Positions 43,464 through 54,453 of a stretch of DNA of 64,000 nt are shown piece after piece. Source of the DNA: Pseudaeromonas paramecii. Lineage in GTDB: Bacteria; Pseudomonadota; Gammaproteobacteria; Enterobacterales; Aeromonadaceae. Under the pieces are notes generated by a model. It ran no database searches and was not told where the DNA came from. It saw only the letters and a program-made list of their open reading frames with translations. The stretch lies in the NCBI RefSeq assembly GCF_039540575.1, contig NZ_BAABFC010000007.1:1-64000 (forward strand), given 5' to 3'. Position 1 is the stretch's first letter. Every line of letters begins with the position of its first letter. The translations under genes were made by a program, and so were the position numbers.

Positions 43464-45338
43464 CTAGCCGGCGGTGGAAAAGCGCTGGCTGTCGATGGCA
43501 GCCAGCAGATCCGCCGCCAGAGGAATGGGCTCGTTCAGCAGTTGCGCTGCCAGCACCTCGGCCAGCAGAGGGGCAGAACACAGGCCCCGGGCCCCCAGAC
43601 CGGTGAGCAGCCACAGAGGGTCCCCGGCCGACGCCCATGGGCCCACGATGGGTAGATGATCCCGTACTGTGGCCCGCACACTCACCCGGGCCTCCTCGCC
43701 CAGCTGCAGCTGCTGTGGCCAGGACGCATTGGGCAGCGCCTGCTGCAGCTTGGCAAGATTCGCCGCCTGCTCGCTGGGGCTGTAGTCAAGCTGGTCAAAC
43801 TCCCGCTCGAAGCTGGCGCCGATGCAGTGGCCCAAGGGGCCTAGGGGCGTGAGATAGCCGCCATAACACAGCACGGTATTGAGGGGCTGCAAGGCGGCCT
43901 GGGGCGCCAGATGCGTGACCTGACCGCGTACCGCGCTCATCGGCACGTCCGCCAGACCCGGCAGGTGTGGCGTCTCATGGCCGGCGGCCACCACCAAGAT
44001 GGGGGCCGACCAGTGGCGGCCATGCTGGTCGGTGAGCTGCCAACCTTGCTCTGTGGGCGCACAGTGGCTTATGCGACAGTCGGTGACGAGCTCCAGCCGG
44101 CCGCTGGCCTGAGCGCGATCGAGCAACGCCTGGGTTAGCTGGGCCGGGCAGATCCAGCCGCCTTGGGGATAGTGTACCGCCGTGCCTGCCAAGGACAGGC
44201 CGGCCAGGTCGTCCCGCTGGGTCGGGCTCAAGGCCTCGACCAGCTGCACCGGGTAGCCTGCCTCGGTGAGGGCCTGCAGCTTGCGCTGGGCCTTGGCATC
44301 CTGGGCAAACTGGATGACACCACACCAGCTGTGATCCACCCTGTCGGCGAGCCCATCATACAGGCGACGGGCCAGGATGAAGGCTGTGGCGTAGAACTGG
44401 CTCAGCACAGGGGCATTGGGGTTCAGCAGGGGGTAGAGGGCGCCCTGGCGGTTGCCTGAGGCGCCTTGTGCTGGCGCTGGATCGGCGCAGAGCAGCCGTA
44501 CCGCCTGGCCACGCCGGGTGAGGGCCTCGGCCAGACAGGCGGAGGCAATGCCACCACCTATCAGGGTGATGGTGGGCAGGGCGGGGGACGGTGCGGCCTG
44601 ACCTGGCTTGTGGCCCGCCAGCATCTCCCGTTTGCTGCCGTGACCCGGCACCTTGGCCATGGTGAAGCCGGCGGCCTGCAGGCCGCGGCGCACGAAGCCG
44701 GCACAGGTAAAGGTGGCCAGGGTGGCGCCGGGGCGGGCCAGCCGATAGAGTTGCTCAAACAGGTCTTGCTGCCACATCTGGGGATTTTTGCTGGGGGCAA
44801 AGCCGTCCAGAAACCAGGCATCCACCCAGCCAGCCTCTTGCGCCGGCCATTGCGGCAGGCTGTCGTTCACATCGCCAAACCACAAATCCAGGGTTACGCG
44901 CCCCTCATCCAGGATCAATCGGTGACAGCCGGGCAGCGGCAGAGGATACTGGGCAAGCAGTGGTTCGGTCAGCTCCGCCAGCATGGGCCAGGCCGCCAGC
45001 GCCCGTTGCAGATCCGCCTGACATAAAGGGTACTTCTCTGTGCTGATAAAATGCAGTCGTTGTACCGCGCCTTGTGGCTGCTGCTGCCGGTAGAGGCGAA
45101 AGCTCTGCCACAGCGCCAGGAAGTTAAGGCCGGTGCCGAAGCCGGTTTCCCCCACCACAAACAGGGGCCTGTCGTGGTGGTGCCAGCGTTCGGGCAGACC
45201 ATTGTGGTGCAGGAACACATGGCGGGTCTCCTCCAGCCCGTTGTCGTTGGAGAAGTAGACGTCATCAAAGGTGTCGGCCACCGGCGTACCTTGTTCGTTC
45301 CAGTGCACGCTGGCTGGGGTCAGGGCGGGAGTAGACAT
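43464..45338 (-). CDS. mnmC: bifunctional tRNA 5-methylaminomethyl-2-thiouridine enzyme MnmC
   Basis: A 624-residue enzyme for the last two steps of mnm5s2U34 synthesis in tRNAs. The N-terminal half (about 1-240) is the SAM methyltransferase MnmD part, with VGETGFGTGLNFL and WFLDGFAPSKNPQMW. The C-terminal half is the FAD oxidoreductase, starting at TLIGGGIASACLAEAL near residue 257 and containing PQGGWICP and TGLGARGLCSAPLLAE. ATG 45338 has GAGG upstream and aligns with the family; the longer frame start does not. It is divergent from fabB, the order seen in enterobacteria. Confidence 0.95.
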   Translation of the reverse strand: MSTPALTPASVHWNEQGTPVADTFDDVYFSNDNGLEETRHVFLHHNGLPERWHHHDRPLFVVGETGFGTGLNFLALWQSFRLYRQQQPQGAVQRLHFISTEKYPLCQADLQRALAAWPMLAELTEPLLAQYPLPLPGCHRLILDEGRVTLDLWFGDVNDSLPQWPAQEAGWVDAWFLDGFAPSKNPQMWQQDLFEQLYRLARPGATLATFTCAGFVRRGLQAAGFTMAKVPGHGSKREMLAGHKPGQAAPSPALPTITLIGGGIASACLAEALTRRGQAVRLLCADPAPAQGASGNRQGALYPLLNPNAPVLSQFYATAFILARRLYDGLADRVDHSWCGVIQFAQDAKAQRKLQALTEAGYPVQLVEALSPTQRDDLAGLSLAGTAVHYPQGGWICPAQLTQALLDRAQASGRLELVTDCRISHCAPTEQGWQLTDQHGRHWSAPILVVAAGHETPHLPGLADVPMSAVRGQVTHLAPQAALQPLNTVLCYGGYLTPLGPLGHCIGASFEREFDQLDYSPSEQAANLAKLQQALPNASWPQQLQLGEEARVSVRATVRDHLPIVGPWASAGDPLWLLTGLGARGLCSAPLLAEVLAAQLLNEPIPLAADLLAAIDSQRFSTAG

Positions 45339-45379
45339 GCATACCTCGGCTCGGCTCACAAAAAGCGCTGGGATTCTAC

Positions 45380-45396
45380 GTGAAAGCAGACCAGTT
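45380..45396. promoter_or_regulatory. possible FadR site upstream of fabB
   Basis: On the minus strand AACTGGTCTGCTTTCAC has a full left half of the FadR consensus (AACTGGTCNGACCAGTT) but a poor right half. FadR activates fabB in E. coli. The match is partial and the spacing to a promoter was not established. Confidence 0.3.
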
Positions 45397-45461
45397 GTTG
45401 AGGCCAAAAACGGTAAACTCGGCTAGGGTTTGTCCATATCTATCAACAGAGACCACATTCA

Positions 45462-46676
45462 ATGAGAAGAGCTGTTATTACCGGCATCGGTATCATCTCC
45501 AGCCTGGGTAACAACGTCGCCGAAGTCCTCGCCTCCCTGAAGGCGGGTAAGTCCGGCATTACCTACTCCGAGCAGTTCGAGCAGATGAACCTGCGTTCCC
45601 GGGTATGGGGCAACATCAAACTGGATCCCAGCACCCTCATCGATCGCAAGGTGATGCGTTTCATGGGCGAGGCGGCTGCCTACGCCTACCTCTCCATGCA
45701 ACAGGCCGTTGCCGATTCTGGCCTGACCGAAGAACAGGTATCCAACGAGCGTACCGGTCTGGTGACCGGCTCCGGTGGCGCTTCCTCCAAGAACCAGCTG
45801 GAAGCCTGTGACACCTTGCGTGACAAGGGCGTGCGGCGTGTTGGTCCCTACATGGTGCCCCGCACCATGTCGTCCACCACCTCCGCCTGTCTGGCCACCC
45901 CCTTCAAGATCAAGGGCATCAACTATTCCATCAGCTCCGCCTGTGCCACCTCTTCCCACTGCATCGGTCACGCCGTAGAGCAGATCCAGCTGGGCAAACA
46001 GGACGTGGTGTTTGCCGGTGGTGGTGAAGAGCTGGACTGGACCATGGCCTGTCTGTTCGACGCCATGGGCGCCCTGTCCACCAAGTACAACGAGAACCCC
46101 GAGCTGGCCTCCCGTACCTATGATGCCAACCGGGATGGCTTCGTCATCGCCGGTGGTGGCGGTATTGTGGTGGTGGAAGAGCTGGAGCATGCTCTGGCCC
46201 GTGGTGCCAAGATCTACGCCGAGATCACCGGCTACGGTGCCACCTCCGACGGCTATGACATGGTGGCGCCGTCCGGTGAAGGTGCGGTGCGCTGCATGCG
46301 CCAGGCCATGGCCACTGCGCCGGGCCCCATCGATTACCTGAACACCCACGGCACCTCCACCCCTGTGGGTGATGTGCAGGAACTCAAGGCCATCCGCGAG
46401 GTGTTTGGTGACAAGGCGCCCAAGATCTCTGCCACCAAGGCCATGAGTGGTCACTCCCTGGGCGCCGCCGGTGTGCATGAGGCCATCTACTCCCTGCTGA
46501 TGATGGAGCACGGTTTCATCGCCCCCAGCATCAACATCGACGAGCTGGATGCCGAAGCCGTTGGCCTGCCCATCGTCACCGCCTACGAAGAGGCTGAGCT
46601 CAACACCGTCATGTCCAACAGCTTCGGCTTTGGCGGTACCAATGCCACTCTGGTGATGAGCAAGTACAAGGGCTAA
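45462..46676 (+). CDS. fabB: 3-oxoacyl-ACP synthase I
   Basis: A 404-residue condensing enzyme of fatty-acid elongation, needed for unsaturated chains. The nucleophile Cys161 is in SSACATSSHC, the histidines in NTHGTSTP (near 296) and GHSLGAAG (near 331), and the C-terminal NSFGFGGTNATL closes the active site. Length and sequence match E. coli FabB rather than FabF. A hairpin terminator follows, shared with the convergent ACP gene. Confidence 0.97.
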   Translation: MRRAVITGIGIISSLGNNVAEVLASLKAGKSGITYSEQFEQMNLRSRVWGNIKLDPSTLIDRKVMRFMGEAAAYAYLSMQQAVADSGLTEEQVSNERTGLVTGSGGASSKNQLEACDTLRDKGVRRVGPYMVPRTMSSTTSACLATPFKIKGINYSISSACATSSHCIGHAVEQIQLGKQDVVFAGGGEELDWTMACLFDAMGALSTKYNENPELASRTYDANRDGFVIAGGGGIVVVEELEHALARGAKIYAEITGYGATSDGYDMVAPSGEGAVRCMRQAMATAPGPIDYLNTHGTSTPVGDVQELKAIREVFGDKAPKISATKAMSGHSLGAAGVHEAIYSLLMMEHGFIAPSINIDELDAEAVGLPIVTAYEEAELNTVMSNSFGFGGTNATLVMSKYKG

Positions 46677-46699
46677 GCAGACGTTCTGGTTTGTCCGAA

Positions 46700-46727
46700 A
46701 GAAGGGGCCTGATGGCCCCTTTGTTTT
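46700..46727. terminator. bidirectional terminator between fabB and the ACP gene
   Basis: AAGGGGCC pairs with GGCCCCTT around TGAT, followed by TGTTTT on the plus strand and CTTTC on the minus strand. Confidence 0.8.
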
Positions 46728-46733
46728 ATCCGC

Positions 46734-46976
46734 TTATCGGGGCTGGGCCAGATAGCTGGCAAAGTCCTGCAGGGTGAGGATCTTCGGATAATCCGCCTCG
46801 GGAATGATGCACTGGCTCTGTTTGCTGACCGCAGCCACCAGCCGCAGGAAGTCCATGGAGTCGAGATCGGCGGCATCCCGCAGATCTTCGTTTAGGGGTA
46901 GCTCGCCGCCCATCAGCTCAGGAGCGATGCGGTAGAGTTCGGTCTGGATCAGGGTGAGGGCGTCAGTGGTGTCCAT
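46734..46976 (-). CDS. dedicated acyl carrier protein
   Basis: An 80-residue acidic four-helix carrier. The phosphopantetheine attachment motif is DLDSMDFLRL, with Ser40 as the modified residue. It differs clearly from FabD-cluster AcpP (no DSLDTVEL). Its start lies 28 bases inside the E2 gene, so it is the last member of the synthetase-dehydrogenase operon. It probably accepts an acyl group made or moved by the operon enzymes. The acceptor role is inference; the ACP fold assignment is firm. Confidence 0.9.
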   Translation of the reverse strand: MDTTDALTLIQTELYRIAPELMGGELPLNEDLRDAADLDSMDFLRLVAAVSKQSQCIIPEADYPKILTLQDFASYLAQPR

Positions 46977-48190
46977 AAGACCTCCGGTTGTTGTAGCAGC
47001 TTGTCCAGCTCGTGCAGGAAGAGGGCGCCCTGGTGGCCGTCACTCACCCTGTGATCGGCGCTCAGGCTGATGGTGATCACTGGCGCCACCGTCAGTTGCC
47101 CGTTCAGTACCCAGGGCGCCTGGCGTGGCCGGCCCAGCCCAAGAATGGCCACCTGGGGCGGATAGATGACTGCCAGCAGACGATCGGCGCCCCGCTCACC
47201 CAGGTTGCTGACGGTACAGGTGGCGCCATTGAGTTCCGAATGGCGCAGATTGCCATGGCGAGCCTTGTCCACCAGGCGGTTGAGCCAAGCCATCATGCCG
47301 GGGGCGTCCAACTGCTGAGCCTGGGGGATCACCGGCATCAGCAGACCGCCACCCCGCAGGCTGATGGCATTGGCCAGGTTAACCTCCTGGCAGCCCTGAT
47401 ACTGGTCATCACGCCAGCTGCCGTTGAGTTCGGGATGACGGCTCAGGGTGCGGGCGATGGCGCACAGCAGGGGGGCGGCCAGCAGCAGGCGATCCTCCAC
47501 CGCCCGCTGGGCGTTGCCGGCGGTCAGTTGGTCCTGCACGGCGCCCAGGCAGACATCCAGGCTCAGGTAGTAGTGGGGGATCTCTTTTTTCGCGCGGCTG
47601 ACGGTGGCACTGATGGCGGCGCGCATGGCGGCCATATCCAGCCCGCCTCCGCTGGCCGGGGCGGTGACAAGGCGTTCAGCCGATTTGGCCCGGGCCTCAG
47701 CTTGGCTGGCCTCGATATCCCGCAGGAGGATGGCCCCGTCTGGCCCGCTGCCGTGAATGCTGGCCAGGGGCAGGCCCAGTGTCGTTGCCCATGCCCGGGC
47801 GGCGGGGCTGGCGGGCAGAAAACCGGCGTGACGCAGGGGGGCACCCGGCGCCGGGGCCGCGGCCTCGGCATGGGCCGGCAGCGCCTCGCCGGCTGGTGCG
47901 GTCTGGGGCGAGACGGGAACGCTGGCATCCTGTGGCGTGGCACTGGCGGCCTCGGCAGGATCCCGCAGCCGGAGTATGGGGGTGCCGACCCGGGCGGTCT
48001 GCCCCAGCCCCAGCAGGCAGGCGTCCACTATGCCTTCTTCGAACAGATCCAGCTCGATGGCCCCCTTGTTGGTTTCGATCACCGCCACCACCTGGCCACG
48101 GCTGAGCCTGTCTCCGGGTTTCACCTGCCACTCGATCAGGGTGCCTTCGGCCATGTCGGCGCCAAAGGAGGGCATGGGGATGGTCTTCAT
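46949..48190 (-). CDS. 2-oxoacid dehydrogenase E2, lipoyl acyltransferase
   Basis: A 413-residue E2 core enzyme. One lipoyl domain (residues 1-76) has the lipoate lysine Lys42 in ETNKGAIEL. An Ala/Pro linker leads to a peripheral-subunit-binding domain (about 128-166, ASPAARAWATTLGLPLASIHGSGPDGAI) and the catalytic domain (190-405) with SLSADHRVSDGHQGALFL carrying the active His and Asp. It has the size of branched-chain or acetoin-type E2 rather than E. coli PDH E2 with three lipoyl domains. ATG 48190 overlaps the E1beta stop (ATGA). The acyl substrate is unknown. Confidence 0.92.
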   Translation of the reverse strand: MKTIPMPSFGADMAEGTLIEWQVKPGDRLSRGQVVAVIETNKGAIELDLFEEGIVDACLLGLGQTARVGTPILRLRDPAEAASATPQDASVPVSPQTAPAGEALPAHAEAAAPAPGAPLRHAGFLPASPAARAWATTLGLPLASIHGSGPDGAILLRDIEASQAEARAKSAERLVTAPASGGGLDMAAMRAAISATVSRAKKEIPHYYLSLDVCLGAVQDQLTAGNAQRAVEDRLLLAAPLLCAIARTLSRHPELNGSWRDDQYQGCQEVNLANAISLRGGGLLMPVIPQAQQLDAPGMMAWLNRLVDKARHGNLRHSELNGATCTVSNLGERGADRLLAVIYPPQVAILGLGRPRQAPWVLNGQLTVAPVITISLSADHRVSDGHQGALFLHELDKLLQQPEVLWTPLTPSP

Positions 48191-49176
48191 CGGTTCGCCA
48201 CCAGAGACCGGGCGGCAGCCAGGATGCGCTCCACCGACGGCAGGGCGGCCTGCTCCAGGTGGGCGGGGTAGGGGATGGGCACCTCGGCGCTGCACACCCG
48301 GGCCAGGGGGGCATCCAGCAGCCAGAAGCCCTCCTCGGCAACAAAGGCGGCAATCTCGGCACTCATGCCCCCCTGCTTCCAGGCCTCATCGACGATCAGC
48401 GCCTTGTGGGTCTTGGCCAGGGAGGCCAGCAGGCTGGGTTTGTCCAAGGGGCGCAGACAGCGCAGATCCACCACCTCGACCTCTATGCCTTCCTCGGCCA
48501 GGCGTTCCGCCGCCGCCAAGGCCTTGGGCAGGTTGCCTCCCCAGGTGAACAGGCTGAGGGTCAGCCCTGGCCGCCGCACCAGGGCCTGGGTCATGGGCGC
48601 CGCCGGGCCATCCGCCACGGACTCCTGGCGGTTATAGAGCATCACATGCTCGAACAGGATCACGGGGTCGGGATCCGCCAGGGCCTGGCCCAGCATGTAG
48701 CGGGCATCGGTGACGGTGGCGGGGCAGAGCACCTTGATCCCCGGGATATGAGCGTACCAGCCCTCGAAACTGTGGCTGTGCTGGGCGGCCAGCTGGCGGC
48801 CGGCACCACAGGCCATGCGGATCACCAGGGGCACCGAGACCTGGCCGCCGGACATGTGGCGCAAGGTGGCGGCATTGTTGACGATCTGATCCAGCGCCAG
48901 CAGGCTGAAGTTCACCGTCATCACCTCGACGATGGGCCGCATGCCGCCCAAGGCGGCACCGATGCCGGCCCCGACGAAGCCCGACTCGGACAGTGGGGTG
49001 TCCAGGATGCGCTCCGGGCCGAACTCCTCCAGCAGGCCCTTGCTCACCGCATAGCAGCCGCCGTAATGGCCCACATCCTCACCCATCAAGAATACCCGGG
49101 GATCCTGCTGCAGGGCCTCCCGCAGGGCGGCTTTGATCGCCTCCCGATAGGTCAGCTCGGTCTTGGCTTCACTCAT
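48187..49176 (-). CDS. 2-oxoacid dehydrogenase E1 beta subunit
   Basis: A 329-residue transketolase-like beta subunit. Features are TYREAIKAALREALQQDP, LMGEDVGHYGGCY, the TPLSESGFVGAGIGAA segment with the TPP-activating Glu, and VDLRCLRPLD near the C-terminal domain. It pairs with the adjacent E1alpha to decarboxylate a 2-oxoacid and acylate the E2 lipoate. The start overlaps the E1alpha stop by 8 bases and the stop overlaps E2. Sequence is of the acetoin/pyruvate heterotetramer type; which acid is used is not visible. Confidence 0.93.
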   Translation of the reverse strand: MSEAKTELTYREAIKAALREALQQDPRVFLMGEDVGHYGGCYAVSKGLLEEFGPERILDTPLSESGFVGAGIGAALGGMRPIVEVMTVNFSLLALDQIVNNAATLRHMSGGQVSVPLVIRMACGAGRQLAAQHSHSFEGWYAHIPGIKVLCPATVTDARYMLGQALADPDPVILFEHVMLYNRQESVADGPAAPMTQALVRRPGLTLSLFTWGGNLPKALAAAERLAEEGIEVEVVDLRCLRPLDKPSLLASLAKTHKALIVDEAWKQGGMSAEIAAFVAEEGFWLLDAPLARVCSAEVPIPYPAHLEQAALPSVERILAAARSLVANR

Positions 49177-50148
49177 GGGGTGCCTCCGTGACCAGGTGGT
49201 GTAGCAGGGCCTCGGTGGGCTCAAGGGGAGCCGCCTCGGCGAAGGCCACGGCGACGTCGATTTCGGCCTCCACCTGCTGCTCCAGGGCGGTGAGCTGGGC
49301 TTCCTCCAATTGGTCATTGGCCCGCAACCACTGGCTCAGTTGGTCAATCGGGCAGCGGGTCTTCCACTGGGCAATCTCAGCAGGCTCCCGGTAGAGCTGG
49401 GCATCGAACATGGAGTGGCCGCGAAAGCGGTAGGTCTGGCATTCGATAAACACAGGGCCGCCGCCGGTGCGGATGGCCTCACAGGCGAGCTGGGCGGCGC
49501 TCAAGACCGCCACCACGTTCATGCCATCCACCGACTGGGCATCCATGCCATAGGCGGCCACCCGCTGAGTCAGCTGGGGATTGCCCATCTCGTATTCCAG
49601 GGCCGTGCCCATGGCATAGCGGTTGTTCTCGCAGACAAACAAGATGGGCAGCTGCCACAGGGCGGCCAGGTTGAGGCTCTCGTGAAACTCACCCTCACTG
49701 GTGGCGCCGTCGCCGAAGAAGCAGGCGGTGACCGGACGCCGCCCCTGCATCTTGTCCGCCAGGGCCAGCCCCACCGCCAGGGGCAGGCCGCCGGCGACGA
49801 TGGCATTGCCGCCGTAGAAGCGGTGGGCCACATCAAACAGGTGCATGGAGCCGCCGCGGCCACCGCTGCAGCCGCTCTGCTTGCCGAACAGCTCGGCCAT
49901 GATGGCGTTCATGCTCACGCCGCGGGCCAGGGCATGGCCGTGTTCCCGATAGGTAGAAAGCAGGGCATCGGCAGGCGTCAGGGCCTGGATCACCCCTACC
50001 GCCACCGCCTCCTCGCCGTTGTACAGGTGCAGGAAGCCACGGATCTTCTCCTGCTGGTACAGCTCGGCACAGCGCTCTTCGAAGCGACGGATCCGCAGCA
50101 TCTGGTAGAGCAGCTGCTGCAGCTGGGACGGGTTCAGATGTGGCTTGT

Positions 50149-50152
<4 letters not shown>
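49169..50152 (-). CDS. 2-oxoacid dehydrogenase E1 alpha subunit
   Basis: A 327-residue TPP-binding alpha subunit. The TPP motif runs from GDGATSEGEFHESLN to the NN of FVCENN (GDG-x-NN type). RGGSMHLFD and the phosphorylation-loop region TYRFRGHSMFDAQLYR resemble pyruvate/acetoin E1alpha. Start and stop overlap the flanking genes by 4 and 8 bases, so synthesis is coupled with both. The E1 here is heteromeric, unlike the homodimeric AceE normally used for pyruvate in gammaproteobacteria, so this complex is an additional one. Confidence 0.93.
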
Positions 50153-51903
<1,751 letters not shown>

Positions 51904-51966
51904 CTGGGGCCTCCGGTGACATGAACACCTATCAGAAGCCTAGACCACCCGCGCCCGCCGTGAACC

Positions 51967-52557
51967 TCAGTCGTGCTGGCTCATCTCATCCAGGGTCAGG
52001 GAGAAGCTGGCCATGAAGGTGTCGAGGAAGTAGCGCACCGCCGGGGTCATGCGATCAGCGAGCATGGCTTCCAGCCGGCGTTTGGCCACGGTGAATTCGT
52101 GGTTGCCGGCGGCCAGCTCCTCCAGGCATTTGCTGTAGGCGCACAGGGTATCGGCGGCCTTCACCACGGCGGCGTGGGCCGCATCCTGGCTCCCCGAGTC
52201 CAGCAGGGGACGAAAATCTTCCACAAATTCGGTGGGCAGCATGGCCAGCAGCCGCTGCTCGGCCAGCTTCTCGATCTTCTTGTATTCGGTGGCCAGGGCC
52301 TGATTTTGGTACTTCACCGGGGTGGGCAGATCGCCGGTGAGGATTTCGCTGGCATCGTGGTAGAGGGCCATCAGGGCGGCCCGCTCCGGGTTCAGCTGGC
52401 CGGCGAAGTGGCGATTCTCAATCAGCGCCAGCATGTGGGCCACCATGGCCACCTGCAGGCTGTGCTCGCTGACATTCTCGCTCTGCACGTTGCGCATCAG
52501 GGGCCAGCGATTGATGAGTTTCATCCGCGACAGTTGGGCGAAGAAATGACTGCTCAT
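51967..52557 (-). CDS. yfbR: 5'-deoxynucleotidase YfbR (HD domain)
   Basis: A 196-residue HD-superfamily phosphatase that hydrolyses 5'-deoxynucleoside monophosphates and adjusts dNTP pools. Metal ligands are visible in SEHSLQVAMVAH, the HD pair in LYHDASEILTGDLPTPVKY, and the last Asp in VKAADTLCAYSKCLEE. Length and motifs match E. coli YfbR (199). ATG 52557 follows the lipoprotein stop by 8 bases. The alaA-yfbR association is the same as in E. coli, with one extra gene between. Confidence 0.94.
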   Translation of the reverse strand: MSSHFFAQLSRMKLINRWPLMRNVQSENVSEHSLQVAMVAHMLALIENRHFAGQLNPERAALMALYHDASEILTGDLPTPVKYQNQALATEYKKIEKLAEQRLLAMLPTEFVEDFRPLLDSGSQDAAHAAVVKAADTLCAYSKCLEELAAGNHEFTVAKRRLEAMLADRMTPAVRYFLDTFMASFSLTLDEMSQHD

Positions 52558-52565
52558 GTTCTGGC

Positions 52566-52883
52566 TTACTCCACCAGCTGCCAGCCGTCGTCGGCCTTGG
52601 CCACCTTGATCTGGCGGGTCTGCCGCTTGTCGCCCATCAGGGGCAGGCGACTTTGGATGTCCACGGTGCACTGCCAGGCCCCGCCCGTTTCGGCACAACC
52701 CAGCTTCTTCAGCGACAGTATCTCAATCTTGCCACTGTCCCCCATGACGGAGGTGGTGACCGCATTGGCTTCCTTGAGGTCGTGCTCCAGGGCGGCCTTG
52801 AGATCGGCTTCCGAGGGTTCGCCGCAGCCGCTGAGCAGCATCAGGGGTAACAGGATGAGGCCGGCTTGGAATAGCTGTTTCAT
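52566..52883 (-). CDS. small hypothetical lipoprotein
   Basis: A 105-residue lipoprotein. The signal peptide MKQLFQAGLILLPLMLLSGC has lipobox LSGC with Cys20. Mature residues EADLKAALEHDLKEANA and the strand-rich LGCAETGGAWQCTVDIQS with two further cysteines suggest a small disulfide-bonded domain. TAGGAG precedes the ATG. It is read with yfbR (8-base gap). Function is unknown. Confidence 0.8.
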   Translation of the reverse strand: MKQLFQAGLILLPLMLLSGCGEPSEADLKAALEHDLKEANAVTTSVMGDSGKIEILSLKKLGCAETGGAWQCTVDIQSRLPLMGDKRQTRQIKVAKADDGWQLVE

Positions 52884-52951
52884 GGGTTCTCCTAACGGGG
52901 CGGTAACACGCAGCCAGAGGCGCACCATAGCATTGGCCGCTGCGGCAAGGC

Positions 52952-52980
52952 AAAACGAAAGGGGCCCGGCTGGGCCCCTC
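52952..52980 (-). terminator. alaA terminator
   Basis: On the minus strand GGGGCCC pairs with GGGCCCC around AGCC, followed by TTTCGTTTT. It separates alaA from the lipoprotein-yfbR pair, unless read through. Confidence 0.75.
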
Positions 52981-52991
52981 TGTCGGCAAGA

Positions 52992-54206
52992 CTATTGGTG
53001 ATAGTTCTTGAGGAAGCGACCCAGGCGGCCGATGGCGTCCTCCAAGATCTCTTCTTGCGGCAGGAACACCAGGCGGAAGTGATCCGGCGCCGGCCAGTTG
53101 AAGCCGGTGCCTTGCACCACCAGCAGTTTCTCCTGCTGCAGCAGATCGAACACCATCTTCTGGTCGTCCTTGATGGGGTAGACCTTGGGATCCAGCCGCG
53201 GGAACATGTACAAGGCGCCCTTGGGTTTGACGCAGGAGACACCGGGGATCTGGTTGATCAGCTCCCAGGCCAGATCCCGCTGCTTGCGCAGCCGGCCACC
53301 GGGCCGGATCAGCTCGCTGATGCTTTGGTAGCCGCCCAATGCGGTCTGGATGGCAAACTGCATGGGCACGTTGGCGCACAGACGCATGGAGGCCAGGATC
53401 TCCAGGCCGTCGATGTAATCCCGGGCAAACTGCTTGGGGCCGCTGACCATCATCCAGCCCTGACGGAAGCCGCAGGCGCGGTAGGCCTTGGACAGACCGT
53501 TGAAGGTCACCACCAGCACATCGTCACACAGGGAGCAGACGCTGTGGTGGGCGATGTCGTCGTAGAGGATCTTGTCGTAAATCTCGTCGGCGAAGATGAT
53601 GAGCTTGTGCTGACGGGCCAGCTCGATCACCTCCATCAGGAATTCGCTGCTGTAGACGGCGCCAGTGGGGTTGTTGGGATTGATGAGCACGATTCCCCGG
53701 GTGCGCGGGGTGATCTTCTTGCGCATGTCATCCAGATCCGGGTACCAGTCGGCCTGCTCGTCACAGATGTAATGCACCGGGTTGCCGCCGGACAGGGAGA
53801 CGGCGGCGGTCCACAGCGGATAATCGGGCGCCGGCACCAGCATCTCGTCACCGTTGTTCAGCAGGGCCTGCATGGCCATGACGATGAGTTCGGAGGCCCC
53901 ATTGCCGATGTAGATGTCGTTGACATCGGCGTTGCGTAACCCTTTTTGCTGGTAGTAGTGGGCGATGGCCTTGCGAGGGGCGAACAGCCCCTTGGAGTCG
54001 CAATAGCCCTGGCCCTGGGACATGTTGACGATGACGTCCTTGATCACCTCTTCGGGCGCATCAAAGCCGAAGGAGGCCAGGTTGCCGATGTTGAGCTTGA
54101 GGATGCGATGACCTTCGTCTTCCAGGCGGCGGGCTTCCTTGTGCACCGGGCCGCGAATGTCGTAACAGACATTGTCCAGCTTGTGGGATTTCTCAATTGA
54201 ATACAT
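52992..54206 (-). CDS. alaA: glutamate-pyruvate aminotransferase AlaA
   Basis: A 404-residue PLP enzyme making alanine from pyruvate and glutamate (E. coli AlaA: 405). Motifs are YDIRGPVHKEARRLEDEGH and ILKLNIGNLASFGFDAPEE near the start, then NPNNPTGAVY, FADEIYDKILYD and the Schiff-base lysine in FNGLSKAYRACGFRQGW. ATG 54206 gives the conserved MYSIEKSHKLDNVCYDIRGP start. It sits upstream of the lipoprotein and yfbR. Confidence 0.96.
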   Translation of the reverse strand: MYSIEKSHKLDNVCYDIRGPVHKEARRLEDEGHRILKLNIGNLASFGFDAPEEVIKDVIVNMSQGQGYCDSKGLFAPRKAIAHYYQQKGLRNADVNDIYIGNGASELIVMAMQALLNNGDEMLVPAPDYPLWTAAVSLSGGNPVHYICDEQADWYPDLDDMRKKITPRTRGIVLINPNNPTGAVYSSEFLMEVIELARQHKLIIFADEIYDKILYDDIAHHSVCSLCDDVLVVTFNGLSKAYRACGFRQGWMMVSGPKQFARDYIDGLEILASMRLCANVPMQFAIQTALGGYQSISELIRPGGRLRKQRDLAWELINQIPGVSCVKPKGALYMFPRLDPKVYPIKDDQKMVFDLLQQEKLLVVQGTGFNWPAPDHFRLVFLPQEEILEDAIGRLGRFLKNYHQ

Positions 54207-54381
54207 CTGTGGGGGCGCCTTCTGCAATACCGCGGGCCGGCGGGGGCCGGCCAAGGCCCCCTATTCTTCCCCTTCTTGGTGCGTAACACAACGGCTGACG
54301 CGGGCTTTTTCTTCGTCGCTAGCTAGCGGTTTCATGGAAGATCTTAGTTTTAGATTCTGATTTCTGTTTAAGCTGCGAAAT

Positions 54382-54415
54382 AAAAAACCACACTTTCTAC
54401 TTGGTGTGGTTTTTT
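54382..54415. terminator. bidirectional terminator after dacB
   Basis: AAAAAACCACAC pairs with GTGTGGTTTTTT. The runs of A and T flank the stem on both strands. It terminates dacB on the minus strand and insulates it from alaA. Confidence 0.8.
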
Positions 54416-54453
54416 ATGTAAATCGCCCGTTGAGCGGCTGGCGGTAGCTGCTG

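Noticed and set aside
43464..45338. MnmC as an unusual fusion
   Set aside because: The methyltransferase-oxidoreductase fusion is the normal form of MnmC in gammaproteobacteria.
51916..51931. Imperfect palindrome just upstream of the acyl-CoA synthetase (GGTGACATGAACACC)
   Set aside because: It is short, imperfect and unsupported by an adjacent regulator gene, so I do not call it an operator.
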